A stretch of DNA of 64,000 nt from Schizophyllum amplum (lineage: Eukaryota; Basidiomycota; Agaricomycetes; Agaricales; Schizophyllaceae), in assembly GCA_007026445.1 (NCBI GenBank), contig VDMD01000007.1, positions 186,001-250,000 of the forward strand. The letters run 5' to 3'. A program made the translations under genes and the position numbers. Of this stretch, positions 21,820-33,572 are shown in pieces. Within the stretch, counting starts at the first letter, position 1. Each line of letters starts with the position of its first letter. The notes below the pieces were generated by a model. The model was not told where the DNA came from. It worked only from the letters and a program-made list of their open reading frames with translations, and did not search any database.

Positions 21820-22502
21820 ATTTTACGTGTCACGTATGAGTATCGTGAGTTTTGTCGTTCACACGTGAATCACACATGATTCATCTGTGATCACGCGTGA
21901 GACGCGTGAACGTTCGTATTTTGCAGCGGTCCCTAGCTTCGATGCTTTGTTCATCTTCAGTCACTCCGTGCACAGGTGCATGTGAGACTATGGAGCACGA
22001 GCGGGTGCCTGCTAAGCGCAAGTACTACGGCCTCATTGTGGCAGAGGCCCACCGGTGCAGAGTGCAGTGATCTCTAACATGTTCTAACACTGAGAGAGCA
22101 CGCCCCCCTCCTAGAAGCGCGAGAGACAGAAGAGAGGGTATCTCAAGTTGTATAGGGCACTGTGTAGGTGGCCCGAGGAGTGCCGTGGCTTCAGCGCACT
22201 CTGCACCCCAACTACGGTACCCAGAGCAATGATGTTGTTATGGCCATGCCTATAAAGGGTTCAGGAGAAGAAACAGTTGCTCTCGTCGTGCCTATCTGTG
22301 CACACCATCCAGATACTAGCATTGGATGAGGGGCAAACGGCATGAGCGGAGGACGAGGTAGGTAAGCAGCAACCGTCACGGCGTCACCAAACGTCACGTA
22401 CTCACATGCAGTTCACATGCACGCGTGAGTGTGACAGCGCAGAATATACGTCAACTGGATACAAACCAAATCTCGCTCTTTTGTCCAATAAGGACCCCCA
22501 AA
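21820..22502 (-). repeat. Foldback element, right arm
   Basis: Near-perfect reverse complement of 21098-21789, ending gtccaataaggacccccaaa. The two arms are separated by only 30 bases (21790-21819), which themselves carry one more gtccttattggac motif. A transcript across this region would form a long double-stranded hairpin. Confidence 0.93.
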
Positions 22503-22522
22503 TGTGAGGCTTGAGCGCAAAG

Positions 22523-22549
22523 TTTTGCCCGGGCACTGCCCGGGCAAAA
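22523..22549. repeat. 27-bp perfect palindrome
   Basis: ttttgcccgggca and its exact reverse complement tgcccgggcaaaa are separated by a single C. It lies 20 bp outside the right end of the foldback element. No matching palindrome was found outside the left end, so it is either an independent site or a one-sided remnant. The gap from here to 22840 holds no recognised feature. Confidence 0.9.
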
Positions 22550-22840
22550 AAACGTGACGCGCTCACGTGCTGGTACGTCGTCGCAAATTCAGTTCAAAAG
22601 TTCTTGAAGCTTTATAAACTGAAACTGACAGTGACTAGTGCTGAATGTAGAATCTGAAAGCTCCGGCTGAGGTTTTCAACCACGCCTTGCGCGTTACCGT
22701 GCCACGTCGAGTTGTCCTCAAGCTATCCGTTCCTTGCGACAGTTTTGACGGCTTTGATATGGGTGTCGAAGGCCTTGCAAGGCAAGATAATGCTGGCTCC
22801 ACGATCATGAGTATTCAAAATCATATCGACGTATATGGCT

Positions 22841-25800
22841 TCACGTCGTGGGGCGCATTTCTCGTAGCTTCTTCGAGAACGCCTCCCTGCAGTGGTAATG
22901 TGTGACTTCCCCTCTGCATCTCCGTCAGCTTCGACGAACAACAACGTCCCATAATCCCCGTACCTTGGCGAATGAACCGCAATGACCGTATTCCCCAACC
23001 GTTTGTGGCAATTTGGACACCTGAGAAATTCGTCAACTTTCGGAACTCTCCTGGAACTTCGCTGCAACTCACGTCCGGGTGTCCGTAATTCTCACTCTCC
23101 TCGACTGCAGTGCCATGAGCTTCCTCGTGACTTGCTCATTCCGCGCCTTGTGTATATGTCGCACAACATGCGAGTCGAATAACGGCGCACGGAGCGCGTC
23201 GATGAGGAAGGCCCGGATATCCTGGGCAGTTACCAGGGGCGGCAGCAGGTCGAGCGCAGCAAGCGGATCGAGTCTCGGGCCATGTCGCCCCACAAGATCT
23301 AGCGCGGGTGCCAGCAGATGCGGGTCCGCTGGGTCCCGCGGGCGGAGGTATATACGCAACAGAGTGAGGAATATTCCGCTGGCGGCGGGACTGGTGGCGT
23401 AAAGGCGTTTACAGTACCTGAGGGTTGATTAACGGGCACTTGGGACGCCGAAAAGGGAGGGCTCACTCTTCTGCCTTGATGTAGTCTTGCAGTCGGTAAA
23501 CGTACAACTCCAGCGCCTGGTCATGTCGCCCGAGCCGACCAAGGAGGATAGCGCGAGCCTCGAAAAGTTCTGCTCTGACTTAGTATGAAGCAACAATTGC
23601 ACAAGGTGAAAAGTTTACCATGAGGTGATAAAAGCGAGTAAATTCTGTCCACGCGGTAGTTCTGGGTCGTGTCTAGGAAGGTCAACAGCTTTCCGTACGC
23701 ATCCGCGCTCGCAGCTGGTCGGGGTCACGTAAGAAGATGCAAGGTATGTCATTGACGACGTGCTTACGCTCATCATTCCTCCGGCGAGCACCCAGCGTCA
23801 ACTGTAGGTACAGCTCTGCCAATCGATCGTGGAACAGCGGGGATTCCTCGCCGCGCTCGTCGATTATATATTCGATATATCGCGCGCACACCTCCGGTCC
23901 GATACTGTGCAGGAAATCCGCGACCGCTTGTCGAGGTAGCTCGACTTCTTCTGACGTAAATATCTGGACAAAATATAGGCACTTCGTAAGGCGGGCAATG
24001 TAGGCAAAGACACACACCTGAAATGCGATTTCCCTGTCTTGCTCGAATACCCATCGGGAGAATTGAAAGATGAGCGACAAGTACTCCGGCCCCAGTCGCT
24101 GGAGGTAATCCACCGAAGGCATGAGCTTAGTCTCCATATCGTCTTCCTCTTCTCCTAATCTGGCTGATGCTCAGCAAGGAATGCTGATGCGGGAGAAATC
24201 GTACACACTGCCTCAACAGCTCAAGCGCCTTCCCATGCATCCTCTTCCCGTAGTACAACGATCGCAGTTCCACAAATTTCTGCAACTCGCTCAGCACACG
24301 ACATGCACTTCCCATGCCTGACACCACATACCTTCCTCGCCCTCAACTCCTCCTCCACCTCCGAGACCTCACACCAATTCGGCCGGCTGCATAGGGGCCG
24401 CAGCAGTGCGGGCTGAATCAGCAGATACGACTTGAACAGCCCCGTATCCACCACTTGCGCGAAGCGCACCAGCTGCTCCGGCGTCAGCGCCGAGAGCGGT
24501 GCGTTTGGCAGGGCGAATATTTCGTCCAGGGACGCCTCGGAGAGCGGCGATATGCTTTCCTGCTGGGAGTCAATGTGGAGGGCGTGGAGGGCGGCGGCGG
24601 CCTTCGCGCGACGGTCGGAGAGGTAGCGCATGAGTGCGTCGACGGAGCGGCGGGTATCGTCTTGTGAGGTTCATCAGTATGGCAGTGGCGGAATCTGAGG
24701 AGAACTCTCGTACCAGGCTGCGCGCGCTTCTGACTGCGTATAGAGGCCGTGTCGTCGTCGTCGCTCCCGATGATCGACGCTGGCCGGAGTCGTCTGCGCA
24801 CGCTTTCGAATCGCGATTCGGTGGCGAGGCTAGCTTTCCGGGCGTGCGTCATGGGTGCCTTTTCCACCTGCTGGGCCAGCGACTCCGTGGACGACGTCGG
24901 CGGTACCGTCGTCGTAGTTGCACCTTCAGACACGGTAGGCGCACTGCCCGACCCAGTCGACTTGGTCTCCTGGCCAGACCCCGTTGACTTGGTCTCCCCG
25001 CCAGCAGACCCATCGGGCCCACCGAACAGCGATATCCACTCCTCCTGCGGCACAGCCAGCCTACCCGAGATCGAAGGCGGGTACATCGCGATGACCTTCG
25101 CAGGATTGACGTCCAGGGAGAGAAAGGCCACAATGGCGTCGTCGTACTGCCCCGCTCGGAGCTGGGAGACAGCATTGAGGGCCTTGATGAGCGTACGGCG
25201 TTGGTCCTGTAATCATCCGGTGGTTAACATATTGATTCGCGTGTTCTTGACAGAACCGAAGATCCCACCTTATCCGGCAGCACCCCTTCATCCAATGTCT
25301 CCAACAAAGCCAACGCATTCCCGTACTCGCCCGCCTGCATCAGCTCATCCAGCTGCTGCACCCATGTCTTCATGCTGATTTGCCAGATCGTGCTCCCTTC
25401 CGAAGCGACCGTCGCCTTGTCCGTAGGTGTGGTGAGGACGAGCAAAGGAGACTTTGCTTTCGGCTGAGCGGATAAAAGACGGATGGAGGCATTGACTGCG
25501 GTAGCGTTCGCCGAGGCTGACGTCGCAGGTTGGAGCTGAGATCGTGTGTCCTGGACGAAAGGGTATGGCAATGTCTGCACGGGCTGCAGAGAGAGCGACG
25601 AGTACAGCTGCAGGACGGAGGTCGTATGAAATTGCTGTGTCCCGTTCGATGAGGTGCGTTCGGGAATGGTGCCAGCGGGGAAGGCGCAGAAGAGGTAGGG
25701 CTTGACGTAGGCTATCACGATGCCATATGTCAAGAGCGTGTACAAGCGCAGGAACAACCAGCTCACCAATCTCCTCCGGAGCGGTCGGCCACTGTATCGA

Positions 25801-26864
25801 GGACGGTCGCGATACTTTGCCTTCAGGACCAACGAATATACCCTCAGCTGCTGAGGCATAAGCCCTCTGTACATATCTGTCCCTCGCACTTACTATCTTT
25901 TGTAATAAGACCCTCGTTGTCGTCGACCTGAAGGACCTCGGGCTTTTGCCTCGCGCCCAACGCAAGCGCCATGTAGCCCGACAGGCCGGTGAACGCGCCT
26001 ACACCCATAGCAGCGGTGGATGTCGGTTGTGGAGGCGGCGGCGTGGCGATGTCGACGGCGGACATCGCGGGGATGTTGAATACAGCATACTCTGTGGGAG
26101 AGTACCCAAAGCAAACGACGTCGGGGTTCAGGAATGCCATGGCGCGAGGGGAGTGAGGGAGTGCCAGTTCCTGCTTGAAGCTTCAGTTATGTGATGCATG
26201 CGTGCACGTGCCACGCACCTTTGGATCCTGCGCATCGCCATCCTTCCAGCTGTAGATGACGACGCGTCGTCGGCAGCCGATGACCAGTTGGGTGACCAGG
26301 GTGGGGATGATGTTCTGGCTCTTGCCCGCGTCCATATCGGCGGGCCTGCCATCGGGCTGCAGATGCCGGATAGATGTGTCAACTGCGAAGGACAGAGCCC
26401 CTTTTGCTTTCGCAAGGGGGGTAGGCGAGGAGAGAGAGGGCAGGGGAAGGAGAGTAACCGAGGAATCTGCACGACGATGTTCAACGATTGGGCGGTGAGT
26501 ACAAAACTGCAAACGCACCAGAGAGTATAGCTAGGGAGTTTACATCCTTGATGAATGCAACCTGCTCTATTGCGCGCCGCGAGATGCCCTTCTTGCAGTC
26601 GACTTCTGACGCCACCTGCTGACCCTCGCCTTCGTTCGCTCTCAGCACAAGATGTGGATAGCGTTTTGGCGCATTTACCTGGATCATAGTCTATGGCATA
26701 TACGTATAGATTCCCCGTGGATGTGCCCAAGTACAGTCTGTCGCCTGCTTGGTCTCAGCAACGCGTCTAGACGTAACCAACCACCACGCGCCTTGAGCCG
26801 TTGCGCATTCGATGCGCTCCTTGAAGCCAGAGACTATGGGTATCGGAACATTGAAGAAAGACAT
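22841..26864 (-). CDS. VPS39: HOPS complex subunit Vps39/Vam6
   Basis: This is the vacuolar tethering subunit that binds the Rab Ypt7/Rab7 and promotes late endosome-vacuole and vacuole-vacuole fusion. The N-terminal CNH-type beta-propeller is seen in MSFFNVPIPIVSGFKERIE (ATG 26864), DRLYLGTSTGNLYVYAI and FLNPDVVCFGYSPTEYAVF. The middle holds the Vps39 domain 1 (SLDEIFALPNAPLSALTPEQ, VRFAQVVDTGLFKSYLLIQP). Alpha-solenoid/CLH-like helices follow (KFVELRSLYYGKRMHGKALE, LQRLGPEYLSLIFQFSRWVF, HDRLAELYLQLTLGARRR). The C-terminal zinc-binding end is CPNCHKRLGNTVIAVHSPR, spliced to GEVTHYHCREAF, with the stop at 22841. The first intron (26745-26791) only keeps the frame with a GC donor (CAAG|GCGCGT). 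The gene has more than ten exons. Its 3' end faces the foldback element 300 bp away, and the start lies 285 bp from the GUP1 stop on the same strand. Confidence 0.9.
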
Positions 26865-27149
26865 CACTATCGTTTCGTGATTATTGCAAGACAGCTTCAG
26901 AGGAGAGACACAGCGACTATACGAGCATGATGATGACGGCAGGAGGAAGCGGGGAACGCGACGTCGGCCCGGACTACCGATATCCTCACCGCGCTGCGAC
27001 ACTGGACAGTCGCAGTGGACTGTCGCACTCGTTGCTTGCTCGATCTCTTCATCTCGCCAGAGCATGGCCTCCCTAATATCAGAGCCATTACACGGACACC
27101 AATAATGTATTCCCTAAATCCTAGCAAAAACATGCACCCCCCTCAGCGC

Positions 27150-29517
27150 TCAGCACTTCCGCACAATACCCTGGCGCAACTCCTCCTCTCTGAAAAACAA
27201 GTCAGCACACATACAAGTAGCCAGCTCTGGGTAGAAGCGCACCTGTACTCGAACATGAGTTGCACGCCTACGAACAAGCAGGAAACAGCAGCGGCTAAAA
27301 ATCGCAAGCCTACGCGTAGTGAGTACCGGAGGAGCATAAGAATGACATGCCACCAACCTTCTTGCGAACCAAACACCTGCTTCACAAGGTACTGCACGCC
27401 ATCTACACCGACCACAAACCCAACCAGGTTGGCAGTCATCATCATCAGCACGTTCAGCACACCTCCCAGCGCACAAACATGCCGATACCACCAGCGGTCG
27501 CCAAACTACAATCCAGTCAGCCTTGCACGATACCCATCCCCGCAGAAAAACTACCAACCTTCCCCTCCGGGACCACCGCCTTCCCCACGATCTCGGGAAT
27601 CACAAACAGCGTCACCAGCCAGCCCCAGGCGAGCAGCTTGAACGTCAGATCATGCCAGAGCGCCACGAAGGAGAAGACCAGCGCGCTGTTAAGTAGCACG
27701 CGCTTCGAGCCACCCAGGGGAATGTAGATGTAGCGCACGATCCAGAGGTTGTAGCTGCGGTGCCAGGAGCGCCAGAAGCCGAAGGTGGAGTAGTTGTTCG
27801 CCATGCAGCGCACCATATTTTCTGGCGGGTCGATGCCGTCGACGAGGGCCCAGAGGCGGAAGAAGCGCCAGGGGATGAGAAGCTAAGAATGACATGGGTC
27901 AGCCGGCGAGCAGTGGACAATGCGACCGATCTGCGCCTGAGTGTAGGGAGAGCGCAGAAACAACCCAGGACGCACCTTGAGCCACACGATGATGAGGTTC
28001 CAAAACCCGATCATGCTGATTTCCGCAGGCGAATCGCCCGGCCAAGCGCGCGCGTCCTTCATCGCCACCACGTACATGTAGTGAAGGATGACCTCCATGG
28101 TCAACACGCAGAACACCCAGCGGCAAATGTATCCCAGCAGACTGCGACGCGTCGGCGGCATAGGACGGCGGTGCTGTGGCTTTGAATTAGCATGCACATA
28201 CACGTCGGTAGATGGACAAGCAGCAAAGCCCGCAAAGGCAGAAGGAAGGAGGGAGCGCAGACAACCCACCTGCCACACAAAATCATTAAACGTCATGATG
28301 GGCCCAGCAATATACAGCGGCGCGTATAGGATGTACGCGAGGTAGTTGAGGAAGCTGTACGCGTCCCGGTCGTGCGAGACGCGCTGACGCTGTCGATCGT
28401 CCAGCAGCGACGACCTGCCATCTAAGCGCTGAGGCTGGCGATCATCCTGCGGCGAGGATCTGTCGGTCTGGTCTGGTCACCGACACATAGAACGCACACG
28501 GAGCGCGGGCCTACCTGGACCTGCATCGCTTCGGACCCCGTCGACGCCCAGTGGAAGTCCATGTTGAACGAGATTATGCGGAGCATAGTGATGTTGTAGC
28601 TGATGTGCCAGCGCGGGTACAGGCCGTCGTAGGAGTCCTGTTTACAGGGTGAGCGTACGTATCACTCTCCTCGCAACGGGGAATCTAACCAGGATGTGCA
28701 GCGAGGGCAAGATCTCGCCGTACCGGTACCCATTGTAGTAATCGTTGAGGAAGAGGACCGCAGCGTTGAAGACCCAAGTCAAGATGGGACCGAGGGGGGA
28801 GCCGCGGCATGTTCGAGCGAGGTAGTAGTTGGCGGAGAGGATGAGAAGGATCTTGAACGTGCTCGTGCCGTGGAGAACGAACACCATGCCCAATGACAAC
28901 GCCAGGCGGAAGGGGATGAGGTATGCGTCGCCTTCATGGTCATTGCGTGGGGCAAGCCTCGTCCACGCAAACTTGAGGGCGGCGAATAGCAGAGTCGCGG
29001 CGGTCAGGTGGGGGATATTGTCGCGGAAGGAGCGGTATTGTGCGTCACTGTTGTCCTGCGATATGTCAGGTTAGAAGACCTATGAGGAGAGCAATAGACG
29101 CACAATCTTCCTCCCCGGTATCCATCCTTTGGACAGTCTGTGCTCGTACAGCAGGTAGTTCGGATGCCAGGCTGTACTTGGCGCGTCAGTGTGTCCCCCC
29201 ACGCACACTTACCACCACTACTGCTACCACTCACATTGACTGAGCCTCATCGGTATGTACGCCATATATGGCAGCACGACCGCGGCGATCACATAGTAGA
29301 ACAAGAACTCGGGCGTTCGCCATCGCGGCGGCGCGACCTTCTCCTGCGATTCCCTCTGCGAAACGCGCCGCGCGCTCGAGGGGACGTCCACCGTCAGGTC
29401 CACGATGCGCATTTTGTGTGAACGAGTGGACGGATCTGGGTGCTGGAGCCGGTGGGGGGACGGGAGACTGAGAACTACGTATTCGAGCCCGTCGTCCGCA
29501 TCGTTCTGTGGGGGCAT
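27150..29517 (-). CDS. GUP1: GUP1-like membrane-bound O-acyltransferase
   Basis: This is an MBOAT-family multispanning ER membrane protein. Yeast Gup1 remodels GPI anchors by adding a long acyl chain and affects glycerol use, lipid rafts and cell-wall integrity. Signature blocks are [34 protein letters not shown] and [19 protein letters not shown], where the His of WHD is the MBOAT catalytic histidine. Upstream exons carry hydrophobic segments ([57 protein letters not shown]) separated by charged loops. The final exons read [39 protein letters not shown] and [12 protein letters not shown]. The start at 29517 gives a 35-residue cytosolic tail rich in Pro/Ser, though an internal Met 35 codons later is a possible alternative. 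Size and order fit the family. Confidence 0.92.
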
Positions 29518-29986
29518 CGCTCGTTGTGGCCGGCGGCAACGGCGCGTATGCTGTATGGGGGCAGATCACGTGAATGCGGAGGACAATGATGTCGGCGGTT
29601 GCCGGTGCGGACGGTTTGCTTTTCACCACGATGACGGTGGACCATCGACGTTCCCAGTGTACATCAAGAGTGAAATCCGACCACCAACCGAGTGTGACAG
29701 GCTGCGTATAACGGGGCTTGCGCAGACCATATGATGTGCGGTGCCACTTTCCGTCGTCCATGGTCCAACACTCATGCTGGTCGGCTCGTGTCTGCATTCC
29801 TGGGCCTGCGGCGACAGCCCTCAACCGCCTGAGTCATACGTTTTTAAAGGGACTCCCTCAGCCTGCTCCTGTGCGCAAACTTATCAAATCCCTGTCGTAA
29901 GTTCATCGTGCAGCAGCGTTCTGCATGACAATGACTATATCTGACAAACTATATCTACAGCATTTCGAGTTCACACAAGTACCATA
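29518..29986. other. Gap between GUP1 start and SDR1 stop
   Basis: About 470 bases with the GUP1 5' flank and the SDR1 3' flank. Nothing else is recognised. Confidence 0.4.
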
Positions 29987-30903
29987 CTACCACACCCACT
30001 TGCCCAGGCCGGTATAATCCACGAACTGACCACCATGGGTGTCTCGGGTGGCAACGTCTATCTGCTCAAGTATCCCCCGCGCACTCTCATCTGCCGTGAT
30101 CAGAGGGAACATCTGTATCAATGCTTTCATGCCCGCGTCTCTCTCGAGCGACCCTTTCGCCATGTCGGTGTCAGCACCGCCCGGGTTGATGGGGAAGATA
30201 ACTGCAGAAAAGGGTGAGTGCCAGCAATGCACGCAGGGGCGCCCGGCCAACTTGAATACCCACTCATATCGGGGAAGTCGCGGTGCAGCTTGCGCGTTAC
30301 CCAGTTCAGGGCCGCCTTCGACATGCCATACGCCATGACATTGACCGGCAGCTCGGGCCCAATCGCGATACTACCGTTGCCAGACGAGACGGACACGAAT
30401 TTGGGTGACGGGCTGGCACGTAGGAGCTCGTACGTCGCCTGAAAGAGGACGAGGGGGCCGTTGGTGTTCACCTGCGAACGGGTGAGTCGTGCGCTCCTCT
30501 TCTCCACGAATGACTCACATCGAAATGCCTGATCATGTCCTCAGGTTGCGTCTCCAAGGAGGTCTTGAAGCAGTCGCTTATGCCCGCGTTGGCGATGACG
30601 ACGTCCAGGCGGCCGGCGGTCTTCTTGATCTCCTGCGCAGCCTCGTCGTTGTTCGTTCGATCGGCGGAGAGGACCTTGAGGATATGCACTCGGCCGGGAT
30701 AGGTTTTAACGAGCTTCTTTAGCTCAGCGGCTCGTGAGGGGTCCCGCGCTCCCGCGAAGACTATTGCGTCCGGTCTGGCGGCCAGCTGCGAGGTTATTGC
30801 AAGGCCTTGTGGGGTGTTCACTATTCGCGCTTTTGCTGAGGGACAGGAGGAACATACCAATGCCACGGTTCGCGCCGGTCACCAGGTAAACAGTGGAGGA
30901 CAT
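29987..30903 (-). CDS. Short-chain dehydrogenase/reductase, paralogue 1
   Basis: A classical SDR that would reduce or oxidise a small carbonyl or hydroxyl substrate with NAD(P). ATG at 30903 opens MSSTVYLVTGANRGIG, the TGxxxGIG dinucleotide-binding motif. ITSQLAARPDAIVFAGARDP is followed by the cofactor-pocket region, then DVVIANAGISD (NAG motif), SVSSGNGSI (catalytic Ser) and YGMSK (catalytic Tyr and Lys). The end is FPINPGGADTDMA and GGQFVDYTGLGKWVW. It closely resembles fungal proteins annotated as norsolorinic acid ketoreductase-like, but that name implies no proven substrate. Three to four introns are used. About 250-260 residues. The paralogue at 34784 shares exon layout and the same VDYTGLGKWVW ending, so the two arose by duplication. 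Confidence 0.9.
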
Positions 30904-32093
30904 AATGGCGTGAAGGTATGTGTCGAAGGTGAGCTTGACGGTCATGGGAGACGTCGAAAGCATAGCTCTTATACGCTGAATGTGCTTTGCAGTTCCCCGG
31001 AGCCATGTCATCGTTGTGCGCCGCCATCGGGGATCGCCCCTCTCGCGTGGCGCCATTGGCGTATATCCCGACGCGCAAGCGATATACATCGTTCGGCGCT
31101 TAGTCAAACAGGCATATTTTTCTGTTCACTGACTCTGATCCTGTCCCGAGACTCGGACGCACACTCAGGGAACCAGGTGAAGCGCTTGGCGCTGATTTGA
31201 GACTCTGTCAGCACACTTGCCCCGAAATCGAAAGGTCGAATCAGTCACAATGAGTCACACAGCAGCGAAACTTCACACTCGCTGGCACCAGACAAGTACT
31301 GAACGACCTTCACGCAACGCCGCCCGGCGCGCATTCCTCTCGGACCCTGTAACTTTAGGGAGAAGGCAAATGCCAAAGCGCAAGTATCGCAACCCACATT
31401 TGGACCTCCTTCGGGCGTCTTCAGAGGAAACGGCTATAGTCCACTGTCCAGAACTTCCTTAAGATGTCCTGAGCGCAAACCTGATAGACAACAGCGACGA
31501 CGGTGCCGACCCTATGCAGCCGGACAACTGGTGGATCCAGCACTCAGTCTTCGAGAAAGAGCAATGTCACCTTCGCCGTAGGTCAATCTTCGTTCAACCC
31601 TCGACTGAGACGTCGCGACACGCCGTACATACTATATCACGACATGTCCGGCGAGTGTTCTGCTCTCTCAACAAGCGTGAAATGCTGATTCCCGAGCAAA
31701 ACCTGACGGTAGCTGGGACCGTCACACCATCCGCGCAGAAGCCTTCTCGCGTGGAATGCGGACGGCTCCCCTGAATTTCCTGGCTTTCTGGACTCGATCT
31801 TGAACTCCCTGATGCTCAGTAAGCAGTCCTCAGGTCTTACTCGCCAGCCTAAAAATCCTGCTCCACCTTACCACGGTGGCATATCGTACAATTCCGGTAC
31901 AAATTCCACTACACATTCACGTATATAAGCAATAGCACAGCACAGGTAAGTAATCTCTTATACAATACGATGATACATTTAAGCTGCTCGTACGATGGAA
32001 CAAACAAGTTAGACGCGGCGATATAGGGAGAAGGCGAAGCAATAAGTAGGATGTCCGCGTATCCATAAATAGAAGCACATATTCCGTTCAAGC
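30904..32093. other. Intergenic region between SDR1 and the Arg/His-rich gene
   Basis: About 1.2 kb. It holds the SDR1 promoter and the 3' flank of the next gene. Short open frames are present on the plus strand (31217-31462, 31514-31774) but show no family resemblance or splice structure. Confidence 0.4.
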
Positions 32094-33572
32094 TCAGCGG
32101 GGCACGTAATCAGAGAGGTCCTCCTGGAAGCGTGACGTGGGCTCGCGCGGCGGCTTCGAGGTGTGGCTTGACGAATGATGACGGCGGGAAGACGATCTAT
32201 GCGGCGACGATGTGGCATGATCATGGTCGTGCCGGTCGTGAGACTTGCTTGATTTGTGCTTGCGAGACTCGCCAGGATATGGCACGTAAGTCACGGCATG
32301 CGCTGGGGGCGGCAGAGACGCTGTGGAGATGTTGACGGAAGACCCTTGCCGTGGTCTGTCGTCGTACACGCGCGTGGAATGCGGCTTGTGGGAAGATTTG
32401 GGCGCAGAGGGATCCGCGGACTCTTGTCGGCGCCGATGCGATGAGGTATGGCGGTCGTTCTCCGGCTGTGGTTCTCTGTGAGAGCGATGGTGGCTTCTCT
32501 CCTCGCGCGGCCGGTCTTCGCGACGCGTCTCTTTGTCACGCGAGCGATGCCCATCGGCGCGCTCGTGATCGCGAGCCTTGCTTTCATGCCGTCGTTCTTC
32601 TCGAGGGCGGTCATGGTCATGCTTGTCACGGCGGTGGGATCTCTCTTCTCGAGGTCTACGTTCCTGGAAGAAAGTCAGGCATACACCTGAGATGATACTT
32701 AGGGTCGTACCTTCTCGCGCACTTCTATCGCCGTCGACTTATACGCCCTAGAGTCAGAAGCGTGTCGACCGATCTCTTTCGGCCTGGACGAAGCCTTGCG
32801 CTCAAGATCGGCGGGGGGCCTCTGAAGACGATGAGAAACGTGGAAGCGGCCTGGTTCAAGATGACTCACCGCGGAAAATGACCTATATATTTTCCCTGGT
32901 GGTTCCTCTGTGATGGGTGTCATGGGTATCATGGGCAGCGAGTCGTTGCGATGATGTTTGCGCGAAGAGGAACGAGAGGCATCGTGCTATATACTGCACG
33001 TCAAGCAGAGCAACCTGAGAAACAGATCCGATGACATGCCTTGGATCTGGAGCTACTTCGACGCTCTGGTAAGATGTATTCGCTGGCTTGTATATGTTCT
33101 GGTTCCTGTGGGAATTGGGCGAGATAGTCCTGTGAATGTACGCTTCAGTCAAAGAAGGCAGGTAATGGATTGGCAGTGATGTACCTGCACGTCTGCCAAC
33201 AGAGTTCCTGCCTCTGAGTGGAATTGCACGGGGTGTATCCGCCCCTTGGTGATCTTACGCAAGACAGGCGCAGAACTATACAACCTAAAGTCGTTTAACG
33301 ACACGTCTGATCGCGATCTGTACGACTCACCGTGCCCAACGATTGTCCAGGTCGATGACCTTGTCCCCCCTCCATCTGTTTTGTGCGATGAGGTCCGCAG
33401 CTTGTCCCAGAATATCGTGTCCTTCTACGATCAGGCGCGAGAGCTCCGCGGAGTCTTTGGAGTCGGCCTCCTTGGTGCTGCTGCGTCTAAACAGCGAAGG
33501 CAGAAAGGGCGGGTCCTTGAGAAAACTCTTAAAGTCTTTGGCTTTCTGCGCGTCGGCCTTGGCAGTTTCCAT
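32094..33572 (-). CDS. Unknown Arg/His/Ser-rich charged protein
   Basis: ATG at 33572 opens METAKADAQKAKDFKSFLKD with a helical N-terminal region that includes LFRRSSTKEADSKDSAEL and LIVEGHDILGQAADLIAQ. Several introns follow. A middle exon reads AVSHLEPGRFHVSHRLQRPP. The C-terminal exons are dominated by Arg/Glu/His dipeptides (HRRDKHDHDRPREERRHES, RSRDKETRREDRPREERS), then a His/Ser-rich tail ending PTSRFQEDLSDYVPR at 32094. The RE/RD-rich composition is typical of nuclear RNA-processing or speckle proteins, but no RRM or other domain is seen and the assignment is inference only. The gene interrupts the two SDR paralogues and lies on the same strand. Confidence 0.6.

Noticed and set aside
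21203..22397. Two identical 61-codon frames, one in each arm of the foldback
   Set aside because: They are mirror images caused by the inverted repeat, have no family features and no splice context.
24749..25378. 209-codon plus-strand frame within VPS39
   Set aside because: Antisense to VPS39 exons and no protein-family resemblance.
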